Both the position numbers and the translations under genes were made by a program. A stretch of DNA of 64,000 nucleotides. Origin: Duganella rivi. GTDB taxonomy: Bacteria; Pseudomonadota; Gammaproteobacteria; Burkholderiales; Burkholderiaceae_D. Shown piece by piece: positions 18,231-29,377 of the stretch. The notes under the pieces were generated by a model. That model worked only from the letters and a program-made list of their open reading frames with translations, made no database searches and was not told the origin of the DNA. Numbering within the stretch: the first letter of the stretch is position 1; every line of letters begins with the position of its first letter. The DNA lies in NCBI RefSeq assembly GCF_009857435.1, contig NZ_WWCK01000003.1, positions 558,001 to 622,000 on the forward strand. Reading direction: 5' to 3'.

Positions 18231-18818
18231 TCAGCCTTGACGACGGCGGCGCGCAGCCACGCCCAGCAGGCCCAGACCGCCCAGCAGCATGGCGTAAGTG
18301 CCCGGTTCCGGCACCGCGGTGACGGTCACGTTGTCAAGCAAGGCACCGATGTTGTTATTGCCGTCGTTTTTGAAGCTCAGGCTGTAAGGGCCGCTGCTGC
18401 CGGCCGTGAAAGTCAGGCTGTAGGGCGTGAAGGCGTCGCCGCCAGCCATGACGTAGCTGCCGTTGGCGCTGCCGAAGTTGACCGTTACCGTGTCGTTCTC
18501 GCTGGTGCGGTGATTGCCGGCCAACTCGAAGGTCGCGGTGTACGTCATGCCGGCGGTTAGGCTCAGTGTTTTGCTGAACAGGCCCGGAGCGTTGGTCGAG
18601 CCGTCGAGGTCGATGTAGTGGCCGTTGCCGGGAAATACGTCGTAATTGCCGGGGCCGATGGTGTCGACCGTGCCGCCGGACACAGTCCAGCCGCCGAGAA
18701 ACACCGTGGTATTCAGATCCAGCGTGTCGGTGTCGAAGTTATCCGAGAAGATGGCGACCGCTTGTGCCTGCGATGCGCACAGCAAGGCTGCCGCGATGGC
18801 GATTTTTTTTGCAAACAT
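18231..18818 (-). CDS. PEP-CTERM sorting-signal protein
   Basis: 195 residues. Signal peptide MFAKKIAIAAALLCASQAQA, then a beta-rich body resembling carbohydrate-binding or concanavalin-like folds (FSDNFDTDTLDLN, GGWTVSGGTVDTIG, DNVTVTAVPEPGTY). The C-terminus is a full PEP-CTERM tripartite signal: VPEPGT, a hydrophobic helix (YAMLLGGLGLLGVAA) and a basic tail RRRRQG. Such proteins are exported and processed by exosortase (EpsH/XrtA) and usually released with exopolysaccharide. No exosortase is encoded here. A good ribosome-binding site (AAAGGGGAAATC) precedes the ATG. Ligand unknown. Confidence 0.9.
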   Translation of the reverse strand: MFAKKIAIAAALLCASQAQAVAIFSDNFDTDTLDLNTTVFLGGWTVSGGTVDTIGPGNYDVFPGNGHYIDLDGSTNAPGLFSKTLSLTAGMTYTATFELAGNHRTSENDTVTVNFGSANGSYVMAGGDAFTPYSLTFTAGSSGPYSLSFKNDGNNNIGALLDNVTVTAVPEPGTYAMLLGGLGLLGVAARRRRQG

Positions 18819-18965
18819 GATTTCCCCTTTTGTTTTTATTTCTACGACGACAACTGAATTGACATCTTAGCAGCAATCATTATCCGTGGTGATTGATTTT
18901 TCCTTGGGGAGTACTGAAGTCAATAAATGTTGCCGGAGACGATATTCTTTTAAATATCGAGCGGA

Positions 18966-19005
18966 AAAGAAAAAACCCGCAGCTTTATTCAAGCTGCGGG
19001 TTTTT
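18966..19005 (-). terminator. Terminator of the tRNA-Val/tRNA-Asp unit
   Basis: A perfect 15-bp stem (18971-18985 with 18991-19005, core AACCCGCAGCTT) with loop TATTC, flanked by A- and T-runs, so it can act on both strands. It lies 6 bases past the end of the last tRNA-Asp. Confidence 0.92.
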
Positions 19006-19011
19006 ATATTC

Positions 19012-19088
19012 TGGCGGAGCGGACGGGGCTCGAACCCGCGACCCCCGGCGTGACAGGCCGGTATTCTAACCAACTGAACTACCGCTCC
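19012..19088 (-). tRNA. tRNA-Asp (GTC), copy 2
   Basis: A 77-base gene with encoded CCA. The acceptor GGAGCGG pairs with CCGCTCC, the anticodon loop reads CTGTCAC (anticodon GTC), and the T-loop is GGTTCGAGCCC. It is identical to the copy at 19121-19197 and is followed by a strong terminator. Confidence 0.98.
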
Positions 19089-19120
19089 TTGTTGGGGTAC
19101 TACTAAACTCAATATCTCGT

Positions 19121-19197
19121 TGGCGGAGCGGACGGGGCTCGAACCCGCGACCCCCGGCGTGACAGGCCGGTATTCTAACCAACTGAACTACCGCTCC
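19121..19197 (-). tRNA. tRNA-Asp (GTC), copy 1
   Basis: 77 bases with encoded CCA and the same sequence as the downstream copy, 32 bases away. Both probably belong to one transcript with the upstream tRNA-Val. Confidence 0.98.
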
Positions 19198-19268
19198 AGC
19201 TGGATACTGAGGTGCAACATTTTACTACATGATTTACTGCTTTGCAAACGTGATTGATAAACAATCTT

Positions 19269-19344
19269 TGGTGGGCGGTGAGAGGCTCGAACTCCCGACC
19301 TAAGCCTTGTAAGGGCTCCGCTCTACCAACTGAGCTAACCGCCC
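19269..19344 (-). tRNA. tRNA-Val (TAC)
   Basis: A 76-base gene with encoded CCA. Acceptor GGGCGGT/ACCGCCC, D-arm GCTCAGTTGGTAGAGC, anticodon stem GAGCC/GGCTT with loop CTTACAA (anticodon TAC). First tRNA of the three-gene unit downstream of hupB. Confidence 0.97.
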
Positions 19345-19395
19345 GTTTGCTGGCCAGTGAACAGCGTTATTACCTGTGCTGCTCACCGAAGTCCG

Positions 19396-19668
19396 TTAGT
19401 TTACAGCATCTTTCAAAGCTTTACCAGCTTTAAATTTAGGAACTTTCGCTGCGTCGATAACGATCTCTTCTTTGGTGCGCGGATTGCGGCCGGTGCGGGC
19501 AGCGCGTTCGCTCACCGAGAAGGTACCAAAGCCAACCAGGGTCACGCTGTCGTTTTTCTGCAGGGTGGTGGTTACGCCGTCGATCACAGCGTCCAGTGCG
19601 CGAGCAGCAGCCGCTTTAGAAATATCAGCGGTGGTGGCGATATGGTCGATCAATTCAGTCTTATTCAA
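19396..19668 (-). CDS. hupB: DNA-binding protein HU-beta
   Basis: 90 residues: [28 protein letters not shown] at the start, and the DNA-clasping beta-arm signature [20 protein letters not shown] with its intercalating Pro. A histone-like nucleoid protein that bends DNA as a dimer. It has its own promoter (TTGACA, 18-bp spacer, TTTAAT) downstream of the lon terminator. The tRNA-Val gene begins about 50 bases past its stop without an obvious terminator, so read-through into the tRNAs is possible. Confidence 0.97.
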   Translation of the reverse strand: MNKTELIDHIATTADISKAAAARALDAVIDGVTTTLQKNDSVTLVGFGTFSVSERAARTGRNPRTKEEIVIDAAKVPKFKAGKALKDAVN

Positions 19669-19740
19669 AGCAATTCCCCGTCACAAAGGTTATATCGTTG
19701 TTTCCGCTTAAAACACGGAAACAGAAAAATTTCAGGCCGT

Positions 19741-19770
19741 ATTAAACAAGCCAGCCTGCCTTGGTGTCAA
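19741..19770 (-). promoter_or_regulatory. hupB promoter
   Basis: A perfect -35 TTGACA (19765-19770) and -10 TTTAAT (19741-19746) with an 18-bp spacer on the minus strand. The transcript would have a leader of about 65 bases before the hupB ATG. Confidence 0.7.
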
Positions 19771-19802
19771 GGCTGCACAATAGAAAAATAAGTAAAAATA
19801 AC

Positions 19803-19831
19803 AAAACAGGCGCTATATAAGCGCCTGTTTT
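19803..19831 (-). terminator. Terminator of lon
   Basis: A 12-bp perfect stem AAAACAGGCGCT / AGCGCCTGTTTT with loop ATATA, 22 bases after the lon stop, followed on the minus strand by a T-rich tract. Confidence 0.88.
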
Positions 19832-19852
19832 ATTCAAACCACCGATAAATAC

Positions 19853-22264
<2,412 letters not shown>

Positions 22265-22401
22265 GGCGTACCTTATGTGAAAGCGTGATTATGATGTGGG
22301 CGCTGTTTTGCCAAATCACAAGACCGACCTACAAGAAATAATTCCTCATATAAAAGAATGTTTTCCAAAGAAGCAGTCCACTCTAAAAGAAAAGGCTAAA
22401 T

Positions 22402-22438
22402 AAAAAAGCCACGCGCAACCGGGGTCACGAGTGGCTTT
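22402..22438 (-). terminator. Terminator of clpX containing a GGGGTCA-type motif
   Basis: On the minus strand the stem AGCCAC/GTGGCT (22407-22412 with 22431-22436, extended by A-T pairs) is followed by TTTTTTAT. The loop contains the reverse complement of AACCGGGGTCAC (22417-22428), the same 12 bases as at 13556-13567. It ends the clpX transcript before lon. Confidence 0.75.
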
Positions 22439-22541
22439 CCGAATGAAGCCTGCATTCTTTTATTGGTTTTGATTGTACCGCCTTGCCCCACGGATGCGAA
22501 ATGAATTTTGCTGCTGAGCGGGGCAAGTGTGCACAAGTTAT

Positions 22542-23810
22542 TTAATTCTCACCAGAGGCTTTGGCCTGCTCCTGATAAATCAGCAAAGGTTTAGCGCCAC
22601 TGGTGATGGTATTCTCATCAATAACCACTTTAGTAACGTTGGTTTCATTCGGCAGCTCATACATGGTATCGAGCAGCGCATGTTCCAGAATCGACCGCAA
22701 ACCACGGGCGCCGGTCTTGCGCGCCAGCGCTTTTTTAGCGATGGCATGCAGTGCCGCAGGACGGATTTCCAGTTCCGCGCCTTCCATTTCCAGCAGCTTG
22801 GAATACTGCTTGATGAGGGCGTTTTTCGGCTCGACCAGGATCTGGATCAGCGCTTCCTCGGTCAGCTCGGCCAAGGTGGCCACCACCGGCAGACGGCCCA
22901 CCAATTCAGGGATCAGGCCGAACTTGATCAGGTCTTCCGGTTCCGCTTCCATCAGCACTTCGCTGACGTTGCGCTCGGACTTGCTCTTCACCGAAGCGCC
23001 GAAACCAATGCCGGATTTCTCCGAACGGTTCTCGATCACCTTGGCCAGGCCGTCAAACGCGCCGCCGCAAATGAACATGATGTTGGTGGTGTCGATCTGC
23101 ACGAAGTCCTGGTTCGGGTGCTTGCGGCCGCCTTGTGGCGGCACCGAGGCCATGGTGCCTTCGATCAGTTTCAACAGCGCTTGCTGCACGCCCTCGCCCG
23201 ATACGTCGCGGGTAATCGATGGGTTGTCCGACTTGCGCGAGATCTTGTCGATCTCGTCGATGTAGACGATGCCGCGCTGTGCCTTGTCGACATCGTAGTT
23301 GCAACTTTGCAACAGCTTCTGGATGATGTTCTCAACGTCCTCGCCCACGTAGCCGGCTTCGGTCAGCGTGGTGGCGTCGGCGATCACGAACGGCACGTTC
23401 AGCATGCGCGCCAGGGTCTGCGCCAGCAGGGTTTTACCCGAGCCGGTTGGGCCGACCAGCAAGATGTTGGACTTGGCCAGTTCGACGTCGTCTTTCTTGC
23501 CCAGGTGCTTGAGGCGCTTGTAGTGGTTGTACACCGCCACCGACAGGATGCGCTTGGCAGTTTGCTGGCCGATCACGTACTGATCCAGCAAGTCCTTGAT
23601 TTCATGCGGCGTCGGCAGATCCGACTTGGCGCCCGTCACCGACTCGATGGCCGAGGTTTCGTCGCGGATGATGTCATTGCACAGGTCGATGCACTCATCG
23701 CAGATGAAGACCGATGGGCCGGCGATGAGTTTCTTCACCTCGTGCTGGCTTTTGCCACAGAACGAGCAGTACAGAAGTTTTTCGCCGCTGGAGGATTTTT
23801 TGTCTGACAT
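22542..23810 (-). CDS. clpX: ClpXP protease ATP-binding unfoldase ClpX
   Basis: 422 residues. The N-terminal zinc-binding domain has four Cys (CSFCG and CDECIDLC), followed by the AAA+ core with Walker [13 protein letters not shown], Walker [11 protein letters not shown], and the pore loop in the [11 protein letters not shown] region. It recognises tagged substrates, unfolds them and feeds ClpP. The start is [12 protein letters not shown] at 23810; an upstream in-frame ATG at 23882 would add residues unlike the family. The gene is separated from clpP by about 150 bases with a hairpin terminator, so it likely has its own promoter. Confidence 0.97.
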   Translation of the reverse strand: MSDKKSSSGEKLLYCSFCGKSQHEVKKLIAGPSVFICDECIDLCNDIIRDETSAIESVTGAKSDLPTPHEIKDLLDQYVIGQQTAKRILSVAVYNHYKRLKHLGKKDDVELAKSNILLVGPTGSGKTLLAQTLARMLNVPFVIADATTLTEAGYVGEDVENIIQKLLQSCNYDVDKAQRGIVYIDEIDKISRKSDNPSITRDVSGEGVQQALLKLIEGTMASVPPQGGRKHPNQDFVQIDTTNIMFICGGAFDGLAKVIENRSEKSGIGFGASVKSKSERNVSEVLMEAEPEDLIKFGLIPELVGRLPVVATLAELTEEALIQILVEPKNALIKQYSKLLEMEGAELEIRPAALHAIAKKALARKTGARGLRSILEHALLDTMYELPNETNVTKVVIDENTITSGAKPLLIYQEQAKASGEN

Positions 23811-23905
23811 GGGCAGTTTTCTTTGGTTACAGGAAGCAAGTGATTCAAAGCAATGCGAGCCGGAAACTCCGCCTACATGCACATGCTACCCGAAATAAAA
23901 ACGAA

Positions 23906-23933
23906 ACGCCCGAACGATTAATCGCCCGAGCGT
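23906..23933 (-). terminator. Terminator between clpP and clpX
   Basis: A 13-position stem (23906-23918 with 23921-23933), including G-U pairs, then TTCGTTTTT on the minus strand. It lies 28 bases past the clpP stop. Confidence 0.75.
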
Positions 23934-23961
23934 TTTTTCTAGCAAGGCTGCAAAGGTTGCA

Positions 23962-24588
23962 TCAAGCCCGGTTGGTCAACATTTTGTCGATCAAGCCGTA
24001 CTCTACCGCTTCTTCAGCCGACATGAAGCGATCACGATCGGTGTCTTTGGCGATCTGCTCAACGGTTTGACCGCTGCGTTCCGCCATGATCGAGTTCAGG
24101 CGATGGCGCAAATACAGGATTTCCTTGGCCTGGATTTCGATATCCGACGCCATACCCTGCGAGCCGCCCGAAGGCTGGTGAATCATGATGCGCGAGTTCG
24201 GCAGCGAGAAGCGCTTGCCCTTGGCGCCAGCAGCCAGCAGGAACGCGCCCATCGAGGCGGCGATGCCGGTGCACAGCGTCGAGACATCTGGCTTGATAAA
24301 CTGCATGGTGTCGTAAATCGCCAAACCAGCCGATACCGAGCCACCTGGGGAATTGATGTACAGCGAGATGTCCTTGTCTGGGTTTTCGCTCTCCAGGAAC
24401 AGCAGCTGAGCGACCACCAGATTGGCCATTTGGTCGTTGACCGGGCCGACCATGAAGATAATACGTTCCTTCAGCAGACGCGAGTAGATGTCGTAAGAGC
24501 GCTCGCCGCGACCGCTTTGTTCCACCACCATCGGCACCAGGCCGAGCATTTCGGTGTCCAGCGCCGGATTTCGGTTCATACCAGTCAT
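23962..24588 (-). CDS. clpP: ATP-dependent Clp protease proteolytic subunit
   Basis: 208 residues, typical ClpP length. The catalytic triad is visible: Ser112 (GIAASMGAF), His137 (IMIHQPSGG) and Asp186 (TDRDRF). It forms the tetradecameric chamber used with ClpX, and possibly with ClpA. The N-terminal residues up to about [16 protein letters not shown] are consistent with a short propeptide. It follows tig after 67 bases that hold a 7-bp hairpin. Confidence 0.98.
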   Translation of the reverse strand: MTGMNRNPALDTEMLGLVPMVVEQSGRGERSYDIYSRLLKERIIFMVGPVNDQMANLVVAQLLFLESENPDKDISLYINSPGGSVSAGLAIYDTMQFIKPDVSTLCTGIAASMGAFLLAAGAKGKRFSLPNSRIMIHQPSGGSQGMASDIEIQAKEILYLRHRLNSIMAERSGQTVEQIAKDTDRDRFMSAEEAVEYGLIDKMLTNRA

Positions 24589-24615
24589 TCTATTTCCTTG
24601 TGAAGCAGCTTTAGA

Positions 24616-24646
24616 GGCCGGAGTGTAAATAATACATCATCCGGCC
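24616..24646 (-). terminator. Hairpin between tig and clpP
   Basis: A perfect 7-bp stem GGCCGGA/TCCGGCC around a 17-base AT-rich loop, 10 bases past the tig stop. There is no T-tract; it may attenuate read-through from tig into clpP. Confidence 0.45.
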
Positions 24647-24655
24647 CAAACTGAA

Positions 24656-25996
24656 TTACGCCTGAGCGTTGCTTCCCATCAGTTCGTCAAAGGCGATAAC
24701 CTTGGACGAAGTTTTCGACAGGCCCAGGACGTAGTTGACGACGTTTTCTTCCAATACAAGGGCTTCAACTTCGGCCAGGCGACGACGGTCGCTGTAGTAG
24801 TACTTCAGCACTTCGCGTGGATCTTCGTAGCTTTGCGCGAAGTCTTCGATTTGTGCTTTCACTTGCTCTGGCTGCGCTTGCAGGTTGTTTTCGCCGACCA
24901 GTTGCGACAGGATCAGGCCCAGGCGTACGCGACGCTCGGCTTTTTCTGCGAACAGCTCTGGTGGGAATGGCACGTCCTTGACGTTCATGCCGCGCTGAGC
25001 CATGTCTTGACGGGTCATTTCAGCCAGGCGCTCGGTGTCTTGGGCGATCAGCGATTTTGGCACGTCCAGGGTCGCGGTTTTGACCAGGGTTTCCATCACG
25101 GCTTCTTTGTTGCGTGCTTTCACGCGGCCGGCGACTTCACGCTCCAGGTTGACTTTGATGTCTTCGCGCATTTTTGCGACGTCGCCATCAGCCACGCCCA
25201 GCGACTTGGCGAATTCTGCGTCCACTTCCGGCAGGTGGGCCCACTCCAGCTTTTGCAGGGTGATGGTGAACGATGCGGTTTTACCGGCAACGTCTTTACC
25301 GTGGTAGTCCTCTGGGAACGACAGCGGGAAGGTCTTCGACTCGCCGACTTTCAGGCCGACGGTAGCGGCTTCGAATTCTGGCAGCATGCGGCCTTCGCCC
25401 AGTACGAATGGGTAGCCTTCAGCTTTACCGCCTGGGAATTCCACGCCGTCGATCGAGCCGACGAAGTCTACGGTCACGCGGTCGCCGTTGGCAGCAACAG
25501 CTTCGCCGCCGTCGCCGTGTTCGCCCGCTTCGCCCTTGGTGTGGAAGTGCACGCGCTGTTTGCGCAGGATGTCGATGGTCTTGTCGATTTCAGCGTCGCT
25601 GACTTCGGCTTTGACGGTTTCGATTTCTACGGTGGTCAGGTCGCCGATCACGACTTCTGGGTAGATTTCGAAGGTCGCATCGAAGGTCAGCACGCCAGCT
25701 GGCGATTCTTGCTTAGGTTCGATGTTTGGGTAGCCGGCAACGCGCAGTTGCGCTTCGTTTGCGGCATCGTTGAAAGCGCGGCCAACTTTATCATTCAGCA
25801 CTTCGGTTTCGATCTGATAACCGTATTGTGCCGCGACCATTTTCAGTGGAACTTTGCCCGGACGGAAGCCTGGTGCCTTAGCCGTTTTGGCTTGCACTTT
25901 CAGGCGCTTCTCAACTTCAGCGCGGACTTCGGTCAGCGGGAAGGAGATCGTGATACGACGTTCGAGTTTGCCCAAGGTTTCGACTGCAGTTGCCAT
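24656..25996 (-). CDS. tig: Trigger factor
   Basis: 446 residues: a ribosome-associated chaperone with PPIase activity acting on nascent chains. The N-terminal ribosome-binding domain starts [20 protein letters not shown] and carries the ribosome-docking loop GFRPGKVP. The FKBP-like domain (about 160-245) includes [17 protein letters not shown] and [17 protein letters not shown]. The C-terminal helical domain follows. The start is set at 25996; an in-frame extension (MDDFY) is unlike the family. tRNA-Leu lies just upstream on the same strand. Confidence 0.97.
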   Translation of the reverse strand: MATAVETLGKLERRITISFPLTEVRAEVEKRLKVQAKTAKAPGFRPGKVPLKMVAAQYGYQIETEVLNDKVGRAFNDAANEAQLRVAGYPNIEPKQESPAGVLTFDATFEIYPEVVIGDLTTVEIETVKAEVSDAEIDKTIDILRKQRVHFHTKGEAGEHGDGGEAVAANGDRVTVDFVGSIDGVEFPGGKAEGYPFVLGEGRMLPEFEAATVGLKVGESKTFPLSFPEDYHGKDVAGKTASFTITLQKLEWAHLPEVDAEFAKSLGVADGDVAKMREDIKVNLEREVAGRVKARNKEAVMETLVKTATLDVPKSLIAQDTERLAEMTRQDMAQRGMNVKDVPFPPELFAEKAERRVRLGLILSQLVGENNLQAQPEQVKAQIEDFAQSYEDPREVLKYYYSDRRRLAEVEALVLEENVVNYVLGLSKTSSKVIAFDELMGSNAQA

Positions 25997-26028
25997 GTAA
26001 AAATCGTCCAAAAAATAAAAAGTACAGT

Positions 26029-26115
26029 TGGTGCGAGGAGGGGGACTCGAACCCCCACACCATTGCTGGCGTCAGGACCTAAACCTGGTGCGTCTACCAA
26101 TTTCGCCATCCTCGC
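26029..26115 (-). tRNA. tRNA-Leu (TAG)
   Basis: An 87-base gene with encoded CCA and a long variable arm, as expected for Leu. Acceptor GCGAGGA/TCCTCGC, D-arm GGCGAAATTGGTAGACGC, anticodon loop TTTAGGT (anticodon TAG), T-loop GGTTCGAGTCC. It lies 32 bases upstream of tig. Confidence 0.97.
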
Positions 26116-26137
26116 GGCTTGTTTGCACAAAAGCAAA

Positions 26138-26167
26138 GGGCGACCTGTAAGTGAAAAAGGGTCGCCC
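26138..26167 (-). terminator. Hairpin terminator of the RND operon, upstream of tRNA-Leu
   Basis: A perfect 8-bp stem GGGCGACC/GGTCGCCC with a 14-base loop, followed on the minus strand by TTTGCTTTTGTG. A second 7-bp hairpin (26171-26189, TCCTGCT/AGCAGGA) sits just before it. Confidence 0.55.
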
Positions 26168-26220
26168 TCTTCCTGCTTTCGTAGCAGGAGCTTTCAACTT
26201 CAACGCGATATTCTAACGGG

Positions 26221-26274
26221 TTTTTCGCAGAATGGTGGCGATTTTTAGTATGTCGCCAACATTCCGCAGAAAAA
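26221..26274. repeat. Long imperfect inverted repeat in the RND/tRNA-Leu gap
   Basis: Arms at about 26221-26241 and 26253-26274 pair at most positions (TGGCGA/TCGCCA nearest the 11-base loop, then GAATG/CATTC and outer T/A runs). On either strand the stem starts with U and ends with A, so it is not a standard terminator. Confidence 0.5.
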
Positions 26275-26287
26275 TTACTATATTTGC

Positions 26288-29200
26288 CTATTTAATAGGC
26301 TTTTTCACTCTAAACCAAGCCGCATACAGCGCTGGCAGGAACAGTAAAGTCAGTGCTGTCGCCAAAATCAGGCCGCCCATGATGGCCACCGCCATCGGGC
26401 CCCAGAATACTGAGCGCGACAACGGGATCATGGCCAGGGCTGCCGCAGCGGCCGTCAGGATAATCGGACGGCAGCGGCGCACGGCCGATTCGACAATCGC
26501 AGTCCATGGATCATGACCGGCCTTGATGTCCTGCTCGATCTGATCCACCAGGATCACCGAATTACGGATGATCATGCCGAACAGCGCGATGATGCCGAGG
26601 TTGGCCACGAAGCCCAGCGGACGCCCCAGCACCAGCAGCGCCATCGCCGCCCCCGCCACGCCCAGCGGGCCGGTCAGGAACACCAGCAGCGAACGCGAGA
26701 AGCTATGCAATTGCAGCATCAGCAGCGTGAAGATCAGGAAGATCGCCAGCGGCAGGTTGGCCGCAATCGAGGCTTCCGCCGCGCCGCTATCCGACGCCGC
26801 ACCTTTGACAGTGATGGCGTAGCCGGCCGGCAGCGCCTCGCGCAGCGCTTTCAGTTGCGGCTCGATCTGGCCGGAGACGGTTGGCCCCTGGATGTTGTCG
26901 ACCACGTCCGACTGCACGGTAATCGCCCAATCGCGCCCTTCCCGCCACACCACGCCCGGCTCCCAGACGAAATGCGCGCGCGCTAGCTGGCTGATCGGCA
27001 CCGACTTGCCGCTGGCCGTGGGAATGTTCGTGTCGTTCAGCACCGAGATGGTGTTGCGCTCCTCAATCGGCTGGCGAATCTGAATATCGATCAGCTTGAT
27101 GCCTTCGCGGAATTGGCCGATGGCAGTGCCGGACAAAATCGTGTTCGCCGCGCGCATCACGGTTTGCGAAGTCACGCCAAGCGCGCGCATCTTGTCCTGG
27201 TCGAGATCGAGACGCAGCACCTTGATCGACTCGTTCCAGTTATCGTTGACGCCCAGCGTATTCGGGTTGGCGCGCATGATGTCTTTGACCTGATCGGCAA
27301 TCGCGCGCACCTTGTCCACTTCCGTGCCGGTGACGCGGAACTGCACCGGGTACGGCACCGGCGGCCCGTTCGGCAGCAGCTTGACGCGGCCGCGCACTTC
27401 CGGGAAGTCGTGTTTGAACACATCGACGATCTTGTCGCGCAGCGCGGCGCGGGCCTTCAAATCCTTCGGCAGCACCACAATTTGCGACACGTTCGTCTGC
27501 GGGAAAATTTGATCCAGCGGCAGGTAGAAGCGCGGCGAGCCGGTGCCGACGTAGCTGGTCACACTGACCACGCCTTCTTGCTTGCGGATGAAGGCCTCAA
27601 ACTTCTTCACCTGCGCTTCGTTGGCGGCGAAGGTGGTGCCTTCCGGCGTCCACATCTCGACCATCAGTTCAGGGCGGCTGGAGTCCGGGAAGAACTGCTT
27701 CTCGATGAACTTGAAGCCGTACACGCCCAGCGCAAACACCGCCAGCGTGGCACCGATGGTAATCCAGCGATACTCGACGCACCAGTTGACCAGCGCGCGG
27801 AACTTGCGGAAGCCCGGCGTATCGAACAAATCATGTTCGCTGCCACCGTCGGCGTGCGGCTTCACCTTAAGCAGCACGTAGCCGAGATAAGGCGTGAAGG
27901 TCACCGCCACCACCCACGAAATCACCAGCGCCAAGGCGTTCACCGAGAACAGCGAGAAGGTGTACTCGCCCGCCGCCGATTTCGCCAAGCCGATCGGCAG
28001 GAAGCCTGCGACGGTAATCAGCGTGCCGGTCAGCATTGGAATCGCGGTCGATTTGTAGGCGAAGGTGGCGGCGTCAAAGCGCGACATGCCCTCTTCCATT
28101 TTGCGCACCATCATTTCGACGGCAATGATGGCGTCGTCCACCAGCAGGCCCAGCGCGATAATCAGCGCGCCCAGCGAAATCTTGTGCAGGTCGATGTCCA
28201 GCATGCGCATGAACAGGAAGGTCACCGACAGTACCAGCGGAATACTCAGCGCCACCACCAGGCCCGGACGCACGTCCAGTCGCAGCGTGGGCTTGCTATG
28301 CAGACCCAGCGCCACGAAGCTAACCGCCAGCACAATCAGCACCGCCTCGATCAGCGTGTGCACGAACTCGCCCACAGAAGCTTTCACCGCCTCCGGCTGA
28401 TCCGACACGCGCTCCAGCTCGATACCCACCGGCAGCTTGGCCTTCATCTCGCGCACAGTTTTTTCCATGTGCTTGCCTAACTGGATGATGTTGCCGCCCT
28501 TCTCCATCGACACGCCGAGACCGATCACTTCCTTGCCGTTGAAGCGCATCTTGTTGCCCGGCGGGTCTTGGTACTCGCGCTTGATGGTGGCGAAGTCGCC
28601 CAAGCGGAAGGTGGTGCCGTTGGCGCGCAGTTCGAGGTCTTCCAGATCCTTGACCGTCTTCAGCGCGCCGGTAACGCGCACTTGCAGGTTATCGGTCGGC
28701 GTCACCAGCACGCCGGTCGATTCCACCGAGTTCTGGGTCGCAATCTGGTTGACGATGGCCTCAAATGGAATGCCCAGTTGCGCGAATTTCTTGTGCGAGA
28801 ACTCGATATTGATCTTCTCGTCCTGCACGCCAAACAGTTCAACCTTGGACACCAGCGGCACGCCCAACAATTGCTGGCGCACGAAATCGGCGTAGTCCTT
28901 CATCTCGGCATAGGTAAAGCCGTCGCCGGACAGCGCGAAGATGGAGCCGTAGGTATCGCCAAACTCGTCATTGAAGAACGGCCCCTGCACGCCGGACGGC
29001 AGCGTGCCGCGGATATCGCCGATCTTCTTGCGTACTTGATACCAGGATTGCGCCACTTCCTTGGGCGGCGCCGATTCGCGCAGCTTCAGGATGATGGTGG
29101 TCTCGCCCGGCTTGGAATAGCTGGAAATCTCGTCGATATCCGGCGTTTCCTGCAGCTTTTTCTCCAGCTTGTCGGTGACCTGCTCCGCCATTTGCAGCGA

Positions 29201-29377
29201 GGTTGCGCCCGGCCAGTTGGCCCGCACCACCATCGCGCGGAAGGTGAACGGCGGATCTTCATCCTGCCCGAGATTGGAATAGCTGAGCGCGCCGCCGATG
29301 AGCAGCACCGCGATCAGGTAGCGGGTCAGCGGGATATGCTCCAGCGCCCAGCGTGAGAGATTGAATCCTTCCTTCAT
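26288..29377 (-). CDS. RND efflux transporter, inner-membrane permease
   Basis: 1029 residues, AcrB/HAE-type length. TM1 is near the N-terminus (LTRYLIAVLLIGGALSYSNLG), followed by porter-domain sequence DPPFTFRAMVVRANWPGATS. The conserved TM4 segment ISLGALIIALGLLVDDAIIAVEMM contains the proton-relay Asp residues. A C-terminal TM cluster includes LAMIPLSRSVFWGPMAVAIMGGL. It pumps hydrophobic or amphiphilic compounds using the proton gradient; substrates cannot be told from sequence. The ATG overlaps the stop of the adaptor gene (ATGA). No outer-membrane factor follows, so a TolC/OprM protein from elsewhere must complete the pump. Confidence 0.94.
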   Translation of the reverse strand: MKEGFNLSRWALEHIPLTRYLIAVLLIGGALSYSNLGQDEDPPFTFRAMVVRANWPGATSLQMAEQVTDKLEKKLQETPDIDEISSYSKPGETTIILKLRESAPPKEVAQSWYQVRKKIGDIRGTLPSGVQGPFFNDEFGDTYGSIFALSGDGFTYAEMKDYADFVRQQLLGVPLVSKVELFGVQDEKINIEFSHKKFAQLGIPFEAIVNQIATQNSVESTGVLVTPTDNLQVRVTGALKTVKDLEDLELRANGTTFRLGDFATIKREYQDPPGNKMRFNGKEVIGLGVSMEKGGNIIQLGKHMEKTVREMKAKLPVGIELERVSDQPEAVKASVGEFVHTLIEAVLIVLAVSFVALGLHSKPTLRLDVRPGLVVALSIPLVLSVTFLFMRMLDIDLHKISLGALIIALGLLVDDAIIAVEMMVRKMEEGMSRFDAATFAYKSTAIPMLTGTLITVAGFLPIGLAKSAAGEYTFSLFSVNALALVISWVVAVTFTPYLGYVLLKVKPHADGGSEHDLFDTPGFRKFRALVNWCVEYRWITIGATLAVFALGVYGFKFIEKQFFPDSSRPELMVEMWTPEGTTFAANEAQVKKFEAFIRKQEGVVSVTSYVGTGSPRFYLPLDQIFPQTNVSQIVVLPKDLKARAALRDKIVDVFKHDFPEVRGRVKLLPNGPPVPYPVQFRVTGTEVDKVRAIADQVKDIMRANPNTLGVNDNWNESIKVLRLDLDQDKMRALGVTSQTVMRAANTILSGTAIGQFREGIKLIDIQIRQPIEERNTISVLNDTNIPTASGKSVPISQLARAHFVWEPGVVWREGRDWAITVQSDVVDNIQGPTVSGQIEPQLKALREALPAGYAITVKGAASDSGAAEASIAANLPLAIFLIFTLLMLQLHSFSRSLLVFLTGPLGVAGAAMALLVLGRPLGFVANLGIIALFGMIIRNSVILVDQIEQDIKAGHDPWTAIVESAVRRCRPIILTAAAAALAMIPLSRSVFWGPMAVAIMGGLILATALTLLFLPALYAAWFRVKKPIK

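Noticed and set aside
19012..19344. tRNA cluster as an integration site
   Set aside because: No integrase, no repeated tRNA 3' fragments, and the flanks are core genes. The two identical tRNA-Asp genes look like a simple tandem duplication.
22265..22400. Heat-shock (sigma-32) promoter for lon
   Set aside because: CTTGTGA and CCCACAT are only loose matches; a sigma-70-like TTGGCA/CATAAT pair overlaps with a short 15-bp spacer. Not strong enough to list.
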